64,000 bases of DNA, taken from Scylla paramamosain. Lineage: Eukaryota; Arthropoda; Malacostraca; Decapoda; Portunidae. Below are positions 39,886 through 54,290 of this stretch, one piece after another; position 1 is the stretch's first letter, and every line of letters begins with the position of its first letter. Position numbers and translations under genes: made by a program. Location of the stretch: contig NC_087192.1 in NCBI RefSeq assembly GCF_035594125.1, positions 6,168,501 through 6,232,500 on the forward strand, in the 5' to 3' direction. The notes below the pieces were generated by a model. The model was not told the DNA's origin. It searched no databases and saw nothing but the letters and a program-made list of their open reading frames with translations.

Positions 39886-40367
39886 CAGCTTCTCCATACC
39901 CAAATACGGGGAAAAATGTAAAAAATGAAAGAAAAAATCAGAGTGACATTCATGAAAGCAATAAAGAGATACATAAAGTTCATTTTGAGGGACAGAAAAA
40001 AGTAATAGATTTAATTTCGGGTAACCACCACGAAAGAGGGGGAAAAAATACGCAAACAAAATAATAAAAGGAAAAAAAGTACGGAAGATAGTAATTTTAA
40101 AGCGTACTGAGAGTAAAAATAAGTAATACAAAGTTTATAAAAAAATGACAAAAATTATTTAATAGCACTCAGCTTCTGTCAAACTAGGAAAAAAAAAGGA
40201 TGAGCAAGAATTATTTAATATCTCACTGTCATTAGAGTGACATAAGAAAATTTCCTAAAGAGAACCGAAAAAAAAAACAAAAATAGTTTGGAAAGGTGTA
40301 ATCTGCGTTGAACACACGAAGTTTAATTTCTGTGTAATTGGGTGGAGTAAGAGGAGAGGTGATGAAT

Positions 40368-40372
<5 letters not shown>

Positions 40373-40462
<90 letters not shown>

Positions 40463-40783
40463 ATTACACAACCACAAATAACTCAGGAAGAAACACGAAG
40501 CAATGTAAAATGCAGCTATAAAATAGAGAAAATCAGGAAAGCAGTAAATCAAAAGGCGGAGACACCAAAATAAATTAATTAAGAGAATGAATTAAGAGGA
40601 GACACAAACGATAAAATAAATAATAAAAGAAGGAAGATAGTGAATTAAGACGAATCACAACAAATAAAACAATAAAAAAAAATAGTGACGAGAAGAAAGA
40701 GGCAGTGAATAAAGACCAGGACACAGCAAAATTAAGAAACTAATTAAATCAAGAATAGAAGAAAAGAAAGGAAGACAGTGAAT

Positions 40784-40868
<85 letters not shown>
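40373..40868. repeat. Two (GA)n arrays
   Basis: (GA)n at 40374-40460 and 40787-40868. The A-rich DNA between them shows GAATTAAGA/AAATAAA phrases repeated loosely. Confidence 0.95.
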
Positions 40869-40870
<2 letters not shown>

Positions 40871-40919
40871 CATAACACGAGCAAGGAAATAAGACACAGA
40901 GAAGATTACGATACATTGT

Positions 40920-41553
40920 CTTCGTATTCCTCCTACATCCTTTCTTACCCCTCTATTTTTGTCCTTCATTCCTTTCTTCATATTTCTCCCTTCCTCCCTC
41001 CCATTCTTCTCTTGCCTTTCCTCTTCCCTGCTGTTTATTTCTTCTTACTATTCGTTATCCTGCTTATCAGATATTTTCTCGTTTTTCTTTTGTCATTCTT
41101 TTCACACCCCTCTTCCTCCTCTTCCTCCTTGTAAACCCACGGTGTCGTTTTCCTCCTCCTCCTCCTCCTCCTCTACCTCATCATTTTTTTGGATGTTTTC
41201 CTTTTTTTCACTTCCTCCTCCTCCTCCTCCTCCTTCTTCAATATTTCTTTACGTTCTCTCTTTTCCTCCTCTTTCTTCCCTTCACCTCCTGGCCTTTCTC
41301 CTCCTCCTCCTCTTCCTCATCCTACACCTTGTCCTTTTTATGTTGTTATTATTTCTCCTTCTCTTTCTCCTCCTTCGTCTATTTTTTACTTTTTCCGAAT
41401 TTCCTTTTCTTCCTCCTCTGTTTATTCTTACTCCTGCTTTCCCTCCTTATCCTGTCTTTATTCCTATTATTCTTCTTTCCTTTCTCCTCGTCCTCTTCTT
41501 CCTCCTCCTCATCCACCTCTTCCTGCTCATTCTCCACTATCATTTTTACCACT

Positions 41554-41621
<68 letters not shown>

Positions 41622-41782
41622 TCACCTTTACCTTACCCTTTTCAGATTTCTCCTCCTCCTCATCATCATCCTCCTCTTTCTCCTATTCCTTCTGCACTTC
41701 ACCTTTTTTTTTTAGTTGCTCTCACCCTTTCTCCTTCTCCTTCTCTTTCACGCTATCCATTCTCATTCCGTACTCCGCCTCC

Positions 41783-41819
<37 letters not shown>

Positions 41820-41830
41820 TCTTCATGAGA
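40920..41830. repeat. Polypyrimidine domain with (TCC)n and (CT)n
   Basis: CCT/TCC tracts throughout (41152-41175, 41212-41235, 41780-41820) and a (CT)n at 41556-41620. The 289-, 216- and 128-codon plus-strand frames are its three-frame translations. Confidence 0.85.
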
Positions 41831-42009
41831 TTGCATTAGATTCCATTCCAAGGGATATCACTTATCGATGACTCTTTAGTGACCAATATATTCGCAGATA
41901 TCCGATTTCCAGTTTGCATTTGCAGTGTAAATTGAAAATGAGCCGTAAAGGAGATGCAAACGGCTTATCCGGTCCGACACCCCAGGGTACGGCGACTGAC
42001 CCGGAGACT

Positions 42010-42401
<392 letters not shown>

Positions 42402-42599
42402 AAAAATCAAGAGAAATCCATCGATAAAAAAAACAAACACCCTTTTTAATCACTCACTGTATCACTTTCTCTCTCTCTCACTCTCCTACACACACACACT
42501 CGCAGTCACTACCACAAGAGAACAAGACACTAACTTCTATATTGACAAAGTGACACGAAAAAAAGCTTGGTAACTCTATCCTATAAATTGCTCACGAGT

Positions 42600-42840
42600 C
42601 AGGTAGCCACGGCAGCGCTAGACAGGTGAGGAAGGCAGGTAAGGGCGGCAGGTGAATCTAGGTGGCGGGTTTAAAGGAGAGAGTAGAAAAGAGAGGAGGA
42701 GAGAGAGAGAGAGAGGGCGGAGACTGCGGAGGGAGGAGAAGGGACAGGCAACAGGGAAGGACGAGGAAGAAGTACGGGGAATGGAGGAAGGGAATGAGGA
42801 AGAAAGAGGAAGAGCAGGAAAGATTAGAGAAAGCTTCCAC
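42600..42840. other. Purine-rich stretch without genes
   Basis: Begins with three GGCAGGTRA-like phrases at 42625-42656, then A/G-rich DNA. No exon was recognised. Confidence 0.5.
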
Positions 42841-42951
42841 TCCATATAAAGTTAAAACTTGTCAGGAAAGGAAGTGAAATTATGTAACATTGCGCGTAAT
42901 TCTTGCTTTAAAGAAAATCTTGGTATGGTCAATGCTATTTTGGGGTCAGAC

Positions 42952-43222
<271 letters not shown>

Positions 43223-43439
43223 GAAACATGCACGTATTTCATTTTTTGTACGAACTCGGTTATTCTTTACTGGCATTTTTATCATACCTTTGTGTGTGTG
43301 GGAGGGGGCCTGGTGAGTGTGTGGTGTGTGTGGGGGGGGAGTGAGGAGGAGCGGGTGGGTGCGCGGCTGAACATTGCCGTACCCGAGGGCGGAGATGGAA
43401 CAGCAGGCATAATCAAGTTATGGAAGTGGAAACACCTTC

Positions 43440-44400
43440 AGTGTACTGTGATTTTTTTCCCCGCAGGAAAGTGTGGGCGGCGAGGGCGACATCTTCACGG
43501 CATCCTCGTCCATTACTTATGAACCAAACCATCTCAAACCACTCCCTTGCCCCGACGACCTCTTCTTCTGCACCCAATCCCTTCTTATCTCCTTTCTCGT
43601 CCCTCCTCACCCCATCCTCGCGCCCCTTCCTCGCTCCACTCCACCACTCACATACGCCCGAGAGATCGACCCCATCCCGCCCCATCGCCCTCTGCCGCTC
43701 CTTCACGACGCCGCCCACTCCGCCAGCAGCTGCTCAAGACAAGCGAAGACGACGCTGAAGTAAATTACGGCTCGTCGACCTCGTTCACGGCACGTCAAGG
43801 GCCCGGCAGACAGGTCCCGGGGGACCCTACCAACCGGGTCGACCCGTGGCCCTCTCGCTCCGGTCCTAACCCTTGGCTCTTCCCGCCGCTGGCATCTCGG
43901 CGTCGTAAACTATCGTGGAGAGGCCGCATGTCCTGGTCACCTCCTCCCGCAGCCGCCGGTGGTGACGGCCGGGAATCGTAGCGTAAATCCGGCGGTGCTT
44001 GAGGGTCGGCGCGGACACGGCGGGGCGACGGTCGCGACACTAACCATAAATCGTGGAGGGTCGGCGGTCGTCTGGCATGGAGTCCCATGGCTGCGGCTGG
44101 CGAGGCCCCGCGTGCACTCATTAGGTGCTCCCCTTGAGAACATCGAGGCGAGCATCGGCTGCCGGAGACGCGAAGGATGCGGGGGCCGGGGGGTTAATCA
44201 CCGCCGCCATGAGTGGCTGGAGAGGGGAGCTTCGCAGCTGCCACTGACGGGGTGTTGGTGAGTGCAGCATTATCCTGAGTCACCGTGGGCGTGGGGTGTC
44301 ACTGCCGCTGACCCGAATGGACCCAATGGAGGGCCGAAGAGGACACTCAAGAGGAGGCTGCGCCCGATCGCCCACACTCTTACTGCCAGGCAACACTGAA
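43440..44400. promoter_or_regulatory. GC-rich, CpG-dense island; candidate promoter/5' region
   Basis: About 950 bp of markedly GC-rich unique DNA with frequent CG, against an AT- and repeat-rich background. Several frames are open on both strands, as expected of GC-rich DNA, and none shows a signal peptide or known domain. It lies 4-5 kb upstream of the first recognised exon of the minus-strand receptor gene, so a promoter or 5' UTR exon of that gene is a reasonable guess. A divergent gene on the plus strand is the alternative. Confidence 0.35.
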
Positions 44401-44688
44401 CACATTTTCCCTTTTAGTGTTGTCTGAAACGTGTTCTCCCGCACAGAGACCTTTCAGCGCAAACACACAAGGGCCTCTGAATGTTCGCAAATACACACAC
44501 AGGGACAGCTTAATGTACGTCGTTATCATACACATTCCTTAGCACAATGGCACAGTCGCGGGCGATAACACGCACTAGGCAGCACGCAGACCAGCGACCG
44601 GGAACACGAGGCCGCGCGGTGAAGCTAGACCAAAAGGAGACAACATCAAAGGGCGCACAGCAAAGGACGGATGAACAAAGAGTATTCG

Positions 44689-44691
<3 letters not shown>

Positions 44692-44759
<68 letters not shown>

Positions 44760-44828
44760 TAACCCTACAGGCCGACTATCCAATCCTCCAGGAACAAGAC
44801 TACAGCTACTATAATGGGCTCAAGAGAT

Positions 44829-44886
<58 letters not shown>
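44692..44886. repeat. (CT)n(AC)n and (AC)n arrays
   Basis: (CT)n 44692-44719 passing into (AC)n to 44755; a second (AC)n at 44831-44886. Confidence 0.95.
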
Positions 44887-44888
<2 letters not shown>

Positions 44889-45035
44889 CAATCAACCAGC
44901 CAGCCGTAAAACTAAACAACACACAGTCGGAAACGAAGTCGGTCAGGGCCAAGAAAAAAAGAAGGAAAAAAAAAAGGTAAAAAAAGAAGGAACTCTGGAG
45001 CTGAACCTAATTTAACATAAGCAGGTTCCCGTGCC

Positions 45036-45126
45036 CTCCTCCTCCTTCTTCTCCTCCTCCTCCTCCTCCTCCTCCTCCTCCTCCTCCTCCTCCTCCTCCT
45101 CCTCCTGCTGCTCCTCCTCCTCCCTA
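45036..45126. repeat. (CTC)n array
   Basis: About 30 CTC units with one CTT and CTG interruption. Confidence 0.95.
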
Positions 45127-45495
<369 letters not shown>

Positions 45496-45755
45496 ACAGG
45501 ATCACACTTATAACGACACTTTGGCAATCCTCCGGTGCAAAACTGTGCGTGTATCAGTAAGCAGTAATGGAAATGAAACACACAGGCGGCGGCATCTGTC
45601 TGTCTTGGGAGGACGGGAGGGAGGGAAGCGGCAGCACAGTTTATATTTGAATGAGTTGAATCTTGTTCTTGTGCTCGGCTCCTGCAGTTAGAGGAGCTTG
45701 TTGCGCGCCCTAACGACATGGCCGGTGAGATATGTTGTTAGTTTAGCGGTATTGT

Positions 45756-45781
45756 TGCTACTACTGCTACTACTACTACTG

Positions 45782-45819
<38 letters not shown>

Positions 45820-45828
45820 GCTGCTGCT
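45756..45828. repeat. (CTA)n/(CTG)n array
   Basis: ACTACTACTGCT-type trinucleotides, ending in three CTG units. Confidence 0.95.
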
Positions 45829-45904
45829 CACTTGTACTCCATAACGACAGGGCTAGTGAAGAAATATATCTTTGAATCTAGTCGTGTTGGCTCATATTTA
45901 GGCA

Positions 45905-46052
45905 TAGCGTTACTAGAACTTAAGACAATAAGAGAAGCTACAAGGCCTACACGTGGCAGTCCCAGTATGAAACATACCTAACTATTTCCACCTACCATCC
46001 GAATCCATAAATGTCCCAAATCTTCTTTTAAAGCTCCCCAATGAATCAACAC
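45905..46052 (-). mobile_element. CR1-like LINE 3' end
   Basis: In minus sense 46030-45957 reads VSVDSLGSFKRRFGTFMDSD, then GRWK and a stop, followed by a 3' UTR (TAGGTATGTTTCATACTGGG, GCCACGTGTAGGCCTTGTAG) and an end of TCTTATTGTCTTAAGTTC. The coding tail and UTR align with 37861-38170, so these are two copies of one family. The 5' part of the element is absent, as is common for LINE insertions. A CTA/ACT trinucleotide tract follows at 46080-46125. Confidence 0.72.
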
Positions 46053-46129
46053 TAACTGCCACTGTTGCTAATCCTACTGCTGCTACTACTTCTACTACTA
46101 CAACTATTACTACTATTACTACTGCTCGT

Positions 46130-46737
46130 CCGGGAAAGTGGGATGGAATGAAAGCAAGTTAGTACTCTTAGTGTTCATGGATTCTTTGACGACTTTTGGG
46201 GATTCACTGACTTTAAGAGGAGATTTTCTTTCTCAAGGGTGGCAGGGCATGAGTGTAATATTGGTTATCTTCCTTATACTGGCCCGGGTGAACGGCCGTC
46301 ATTGTGGGAATATGATTAATGATAATATTTTCAGTAGTACTAAGATAAAATATAACGATGTGGATGGGAGAGACGTAAAGAATGTCAAACATATAAGAAA
46401 CAAAACTATTTTCACCCATACTTGTGAATTTTATAATTAGTGAGTATAATTCGTGGACGGGGAACTTAAAGGAAATAAACGTTTTAATTTAGAACAACCT
46501 CATCTGTATCATTAACTAGTTATTTATATGAAAGACGAGCAGTAACAATGACTATGAATGAAGTAGAAAAGGACGTAGAGAGAACCTTCCTAAACATTCC
46601 ATAACAGACGAACTAATGCTATAATGGCACAAGAGACTGCAGCCTGTGCGTCACCTTAATTACGTCACTAATTACCAAAATCATAATTACAATATACACA
46701 TCAGTAATTTGCAGTTCGATTAATACAATCACAAAAT
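46130..46737. other. Unique stretch with TAATTA and CRE-like motifs
   Basis: Unique, AT-rich. At 46655-46720 several AATTAC/TAATTA cores lie beside TTACGTCAC. No exon was recognised. Confidence 0.35.
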
Positions 46738-46750
46738 CACACACACACAC

Positions 46751-46799
<49 letters not shown>
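46738..46799. repeat. (AC)n array
   Basis: One-base interruption at 46750. Confidence 0.95.
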
Positions 46800-46801
<2 letters not shown>

Positions 46802-47210
46802 TTTCACGCCGTGCAATCCAATAAAGGCTTCCTATTCAATATAAACAAACATGTAATACTCATAAGAACAAAAAAGAAAATAAGACCAATAAACAATCAC
46901 AGACGAATCACAAACACTCTTCACTCTTGGTCATGTAGCTGTTGTTAATTGCTTGTAATGCAACATAAGTCCCTCCGTAGTTTTACCTTGCAAATTAATG
47001 CAACACTTTATTCATATTTGTAGGAAAACGTAATTCAGAATCCTTCTTTTGTATTACACAGTTGAACCAGGAAGAACAGGAGACAGGCAGAGCAGGAAGT
47101 GGAACAAAGGAGAGCAAATACTGGGATAAGATAGATGTAAGAGAATAAAGAAAGAAAAATTATTACTCTATACAATTTCTTTGCTCTGTCTTCCTCTTAT
47201 CATTCTTAAT

Positions 47211-47214
<4 letters not shown>

Positions 47215-47286
<72 letters not shown>

Positions 47287-47493
47287 TCTTCTATTTCGTA
47301 CGTTTTCATTCTGATTTTATTCTACCAGCTGCTACTATGTCTCCCCTTCTTATTTCTCCTCCTCCTTTTCCTCCTCTGCCTCTCCCTAACCCTTATCTCT
47401 CTCGAAATAAGTTGTTGACAGAAGATATCGGAAAGAAAATGTGACAGCACGGAAAACTTGATACAGAAGGACAAAGATGAAGATACGTACATG

Positions 47494-47569
<76 letters not shown>

Positions 47570-47777
47570 TTAATAAGAATGACGAGTAAGACAGAGCAAA
47601 AAAATATAGAGAAATAATTTTTCTTTCTTTATAAATGGCTAGTAGAAGTAATTAGAAATAGTTAAGAAATGGTATGAAGTAAACAACTATCGGTTTAATT
47701 TCGTATCCGGCAGAAACAAAAAACAGAGAGAAGATACAAAAGACAACTTAATAAACAAACTAACTTTAACTGTTTTA

Positions 47778-47834
<57 letters not shown>
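47215..47834. repeat. (CT)n, (GA)n and (AC)n arrays
   Basis: (CT)n 47215-47284, (GA)n 47500-47566 and (AC)n 47780-47834. The first two are an inverted pair 215 bp apart. Confidence 0.95.
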
Positions 47835-47841
<7 letters not shown>

Positions 47842-47999
47842 GTTCATTCTCAAATTGAACGGCAAGAATAAAATATTTCAAATCAAAATGCAATAAAAAG
47901 AGCAGTTTCTTTATTCTGTAACATGAAAAATAATTATCGTCTCTGATTTCTGTAAAGTCATTTAATTTATGACTTTTCTTTGAAGCCATTACATGATTT

Positions 48000-48330
48000 A
48001 ACATTTAAAACACCACCAGCAACAAGAAAAACATCAACAAGAAGAATAAACACATTAATAATAATAACAATTGTAATAGTAATTATAATGAAATAATAAT
48101 AATATCATCATAATACCATCAACGACAAATGATGATGATGATGATGATGATGATAATAATGACGATAGATAATGATGGTGATGACTGCGTTGCCAGTAAT
48201 GCCTACTTTAACGGATATGGAGTAGCAGCACCAATAGGAGCAGTACTAGTGCAATTGCTAGTAGTAGTAGTAGTAGTAGTAGTAGTAATGTCGGTTTAGT
48301 AGTATAAATAGTCGTATTAGTAGCTGTAAC
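48000..48330. repeat. Trinucleotide tracts (GAT)n, (AAT)n, (AGT)n
   Basis: (GAT)n at 48130-48154 and (AGT)n at 48258-48287 within ATA/ATC-rich DNA. Confidence 0.85.
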
Positions 48331-48590
48331 AACCGTTGAGATATAAACTGCACATTTGCGTCTGGCCTGCGGGGCGCGAGAGGCAAAAGGGCGTGGCTGG
48401 ATCCGGGGACCTTAACACTCCGTTAATAGAACGGGAAGGAAGCAAGAGAAACGTTTCCATTCCTTAGATCGTATCAGTGAATTCAGTTATTTCCTCTTAT
48501 TATTTTCTTCCTGCGTGCGTCCTCGGTGCAGCTTTCAATGTACAGGGAAAAGTAAGTTTGGATTAAAGAAAGTAAAGTCAGCAGCGTTTG
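48331..48590. other. Unassigned unique stretch
   Basis: Mixed sequence without exon features. Confidence 0.4.
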
Positions 48591-48594
48591 TAAT

Positions 48595-48960
48595 ACCACC
48601 ACCAAGATCAACAGCAACAAGAGAACCAAAGTCATAACAGATACAACAATAACAACAACAAGAACAACAACACCAGCATCAACATCAACAACAACAAGAA
48701 CCACGGCGACGAAGACGACAACAGTAGTCAGGGTACACATCCCCTTAATGTTTGATATCTCTATAATATATATTTTCAAGATATTAAAATCAATAACAAC
48801 ATCACCAAACACAACGGCCAGTAAAAACAACAACAGCAACAACATGAACAACAACAATACCAGTAACAGTCATAAAATATTTACCTTCGATAATTCTATA
48901 CTTTATATTTCCAAAAAAAGTATAATTTCCACCACCACCACCACCACCACCACTATTACC
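48595..48960. repeat. Degenerate (CAA)n tracts
   Basis: CAA/CAN-rich DNA, with (ACC)n at 48929-48952. The phrase ATACTTTATATTTCCAAAAA at 48898 loosely repeats ATAATATATATTTTCAAGAT at 48762, each followed by CAA-rich DNA. Confidence 0.75.
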
Positions 48961-49320
48961 ACCAGTATTCAAAGTACATTCAGTTTCCACACTTCTACGC
49001 TTCATCTTCATACTTTTCATCAGACTGCCATTCCCCACGAGACAAATACAGAACAAAGGCAATTTAGAAGAGCCTTTGCGGAGACGGTGACAATGAAAGC
49101 AGAGAATACGAGGTAAGAAAACACCGAGGGAAAAAAAAAAAAGGGAAATCAGGGAAAGAAAAATTATGTAAAGGAAGAAGTGGAGGGTTGAAGAGAATGT
49201 GTGAAGGTAAAGAGTTGAGAGTGAGTGAGCAAGAGAGAAAAAAAGGAAAGAGAGTTCAAAGAGGAAAGGTGGAATTAGTGTACGGCTACAAGCGTTGTGT
49301 TAGTGTTTGGAAGGTAAATA

Positions 49321-49450
49321 GAGGAGGAGGAGGAGGAGGAGGAGGAGGAGGAGGAGGAGGAGGAAAAAACAGAACAAGAACAAAAGAACAAGAACAAGAA
49401 CAAAACGAAGAAGAAGGAGGAGGATGAAGAGGAGGAGGAGGAGGAGAACA
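49321..49450. repeat. (GGA)n and (AAC/AAG)n tracts
   Basis: (GGA)n at 49321-49363, an AGAACA-type hexamer tract at 49370-49406, and GGA again to 49445. Confidence 0.9.
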
Positions 49451-49650
49451 AAATATTAAAAAGAAGAAAAAGAAGAGGAAAACAACAAAAAGTAAGTACA
49501 AAAAGAAGAAAACAACACTACCATCCACTAACGCAGCCATCCTCCCTGCCATCCACTCCCATCCACCAACACAATGGTTACAGAAAATAACAATAAGGAA
49601 AAAGAAACAAGTACTCGTGTAGCTTGAATGGAGAACAAGCAATTCACTTT

Positions 49651-49653
<3 letters not shown>

Positions 49654-49713
<60 letters not shown>

Positions 49714-49752
49714 TAGAGCACCTCCTCCTCCTCCTCCTCCTCCTCCTCCTCT
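49654..49752. repeat. (AC)n and (CTC)n arrays
   Basis: (AC)n 49654-49709 and (CTC)n 49721-49751. Confidence 0.95.
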
Positions 49753-50061
49753 TCAGAGTCCATCTCAAGCAACACGCCGCGTTTTGTGATGCATTAACTT
49801 TCAGTCCTAAGGGAAGGAAGGAAGGAAGGGCTGGAAAACAACACGAAAGATAACTGAGAAATACAGGAAAAGGGCGTAAGAAGAGATGAAGTAGAGCAAA
49901 GAGTGAATAAGAGGAACACGGCAAAAAGCAGAGAGAAAGAGAAAGAGAGAGACAAACACAAGGACGCGAAAGAAGGGTGGAGGAAGAAAGGAGAGGGACG
50001 AGAACAACATCAAATTTCAAGTACAAGACTAAATGAAAGCGTGTGACAAATGAAAAGTTCA

Positions 50062-50865
<804 letters not shown>

Positions 50866-51012
50866 GCTGTTCAGAAAATCCTGACGAAGGAATGTGTCTC
50901 ATTGGCTGTTCAGAGGACCAGGAGACCCTCCTGACGAAGGAAGATGTTTGATTCGTTGTTCAGAAGACCCTCCTGACGAAACAAAGCTGTCTGTTTCGCT
51001 GTTCAGAAGAGT
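50866..51012. repeat. Four-copy minisatellite, 40-50-bp unit
   Basis: GCTGTTCAGA starts at 50866, 50906, 50956 (GTTGTTCAGA) and 50999. Three copies share CCTGACGAAGGAA or CCTGACGAAACAA. Copies vary in length through small insertions. Confidence 0.88.
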
Positions 51013-51763
51013 TGCAGTAGAAATTATTGCCGCGCTATAAGCCCCCCCACTCCACAGAAAAAGAAAAACGCCTGCACGGAGCTCACTTCATCCTCCCTCC
51101 CGCATGAAAGAAAGCCGCAAACTTCTGAGGACGACACAACTCTTTTACCTTTGCATTCTAAGCTAGTTTTTCAATGTAGTTTTAGCTCAAAGGGTAACAA
51201 GACGATGTGTTGCATCGTTACCGGCAGGTGCGCGAGATGGCGTGCAGGCATTGTGTAAGGCAATACACTCAGAAGATGCAATATAAAGGACATAATGGAA
51301 TATGTTTATAGAATTATCTGATAAGACAAACATCAGAGGAAATGCCATAGTGCAGGAAGTGGAGGGAGGTCTTTACTCGGCCATCATAGAAATTACCTAA
51401 TATTTGCAATTATTACACACAGTACACATTTTCCTAATATCTCAATCTTTCTTCAAATCTTCGACATTATCTTTAAAAATCATACACAGTATTTTTATTT
51501 AAATGTCTTTACTTTCTTTAAAATCTTCAACATTATTTCTAATCATTTGTGTGTTGTATTTTAGCGTGTGCTTGATATATCAATAAAAATTAAACAAAAA
51601 ACAAAAACATTAAAAATAGAGGAAGACACGGGAAGCCACTATGTCTACATGAGCAGTCTCTGTATTATCATTATTAACAATATACTCAGCGTAGATATTT
51701 ATTATTACATCAAAAAAAAGCCTTAACTACTACAACCTTTCGTTCTCCCTTGACACATTGCTC

Positions 51764-51798
<35 letters not shown>

Positions 51799-52272
51799 GG
51801 AGAAGGTAGATCAAGTAATTCCGTTCTATTTTTGTGGATGAATTTATTATTTTGGTAATGGGACGGCCTCCTCTTCGCTGTGCCTCTTCCTCCCTCATTG
51901 CACTCCAGGGAAATTTGAAGATTACTAGCGATTGTACCTCGTCTTTTTCTTACCTAAGAGCACCATTGCGTTCCCAAACCTGTACCAATTTATCTTATTT
52001 AAGTGTAAATGATGTCTGTTCACTTATTTTGCATTTTTAACTTATTATGTGGTAATTTTTCTATCCCTCTTCAACACTCCCTAGGGACTACTAAGAATAT
52101 ATATAAGAGTATTGGGATCAAATACGTTACATATATTGAGTTATGAGGGCAATGAAAAAGATCTGTATAATTCAAATGGTAGTTACATTTTTCTATTAGA
52201 TCTTGTGGCTAAGTGAACCTTTATAAAGTTTAGGCTAATAACGAGCTTGTGAGCTTTTCTGGGAGTACTGAT
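51013..52272. other. AT-rich unique stretch
   Basis: No supported gene. A short (GT)14 lies at 51769-51796; TAATATC/ATCTTCGACATTAT phrases recur at 51437 and 51520. Confidence 0.5.
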
Positions 52273-52561
<289 letters not shown>

Positions 52562-52564
<3 letters not shown>

Positions 52565-53509
52565 ACTATAAATGAATTTGAAATTTCTCCCCTTATTAAA
52601 CTGTAAGGTACTGTTATTTCGCTCCCTCCTTCTCCTCCTCCTGCCCGTCCTCCTAGTCTCCCAGTACCTACAAGTTTTCCCTTCTCTTATCATGTTTCCT
52701 TACAATAGGTATCGTAGTTTCCTTTGTTCTACTCTCCGCGTATCTGCCTTCCTCTCTCCCTCTCCCGCCGCGTCTTACCCTTCCGCTTCCTCCGTCCACG
52801 TCCCTGCATCTCTATCTCACCAACCAACAGTGCTCCCTTGTCACTCCCACCATTCTTCACCATATGCGTAAGTCATTCTCCTTCCAATACGAAATACAAA
52901 AACAAACCCTTCCTTTCCTCCACGTTCACAAACACCTGTTCATCTTATCTAATTTCTCTTCCTTCTTCTACATTTCTATCTATCTGGTTTTACTTCTACA
53001 GTCTCTCTTCTTGCTGTACTTTTAACGATATTTTTTTTTTGTCTATTGTCTTAAATACAGGGCATTTTTTCTCTCTTTATAAATCCAGTAATACATTTTC
53101 AAACTCTCTTTCTATCCCTGTACCTCCTTCCATTTTTGTTTTCACTTTTGGCAATGAAATCTTACTTTTTTCTCCTTTTCCTATATTTTATTTTTATTTT
53201 ATTTTCAACTAACAGTAAACTTTTAACATTTTTTATTCCTTACAGCATTAATTTTTTTTTTAATCACATCTGACAGTAAAAATCATATTCTTCTATTTTA
53301 TTTGCATACGTCCTTCTATTTCTCTCACATCTGACGCTTAAACCTTCTCTCACTTCCTCCTTTTCTTCTGCATCCTACTATTACTTCCTTCTCTACAGCT
53401 GCCTTTCAGTCGTGATCCCAAGCACCGTCTTCAAGCGTGAATAGCAGGAAGAGATTTAAGTCGTATTACCTCACACAAGAAGATGCAAGAAATATCTATA
53501 TAAGGAAAT

Positions 53510-53510
<1 letters not shown>
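52562..53510. other. Pyrimidine-rich unassigned stretch
   Basis: C/T-rich unique DNA. The 99- and 162-codon plus-strand frames have Ser/Phe/Leu-rich composition expected from such DNA and no domain. Confidence 0.5.

Positions 53511-53604
<94 letters not shown>
53511..53604. repeat. (GA)47 array
   Basis: Uninterrupted run. Confidence 0.97.
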
Positions 53605-53606
<2 letters not shown>

Positions 53607-53757
53607 TACCAAATAACTGAGGTATAAGAAAAGAAAGGAAAAGAGTCGGCAGTCCAATTTAGTATTCGCTAGAAACAAACAAAACAACAAACAGACGGAC
53701 AGAAGACAGACAAACAGTAAACAAATAAACAAACTTCCAATGATTTCGACTAGTTTA

Positions 53758-53772
53758 AAACACACACACACA

Positions 53773-53818
<46 letters not shown>
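53758..53818. repeat. (AC)n array
   Basis: One GCGC interruption near 53774. Confidence 0.95.
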
Positions 53819-53819
<1 letters not shown>

Positions 53820-54224
53820 CGTTGGTTATGAAAATTAATGACAAGGTAATGAAATATTTTACATAAAAAAAGGCAACTCTGAAACCATTTTGTTTGTTCT
53901 ATAGCATGAAAAATAATTGCAGTTTCTGATTTCTGCAATGGTGGAGGAGGAGGAGGAGGAGGAGGTGGAGGAGGTGGTTGAAATTCAGTAGGACGAAGAG
54001 GAAGGGAAAATGGAAAATACGAAAGTTAGAAAGAAGAAAGAAGAATAAGACGTTAAGGGGAAGAAAAGAAGGAGGATAAGAAGAATAAGTGGTGGGAATG
54101 CCCGAGTCCATTTACCCCAAAAGTTAAATTTCCTTAAAAGTCAAATGCATTCCTCCAATTCCTGCAGTTCAATTATCATGAGATTCTTCCCGACCTTGGA
54201 GGAGGAAAATACTTTAATAGGTGC

Positions 54225-54290
54225 CATCTTATCCCAGGACATTTTTTCCCAGGGCATTTCTTCCCACTGAAAATTATCCCTCCGTGCATA
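54225..54290. repeat. Short ~18-bp repeat
   Basis: Units TATCCCAGGACATTTT, TTCCCAGGGCATTTC and TTCCCACTGAAAATTAT follow one another. Confidence 0.6.

Noticed and set aside
40959..41839. Overlapping 289-, 216- and 128-codon frames on the plus strand
   Set aside because: Three frames of the same TCC/CT-rich DNA are open at once; typical of polypyrimidine repeats.
48483..48857. Minus-strand frame starting with a signal-peptide-like MLLFMLLLLLFLL
   Set aside because: The Leu run comes from CAA-type trinucleotides on the plus strand, and there is no donor in a phase suited to the receptor's first Ig exon.
50866..51012. CRISPR-like spacing of repeats
   Set aside because: Repeats are diverged and units vary in length without unique spacers; it is a eukaryotic minisatellite.
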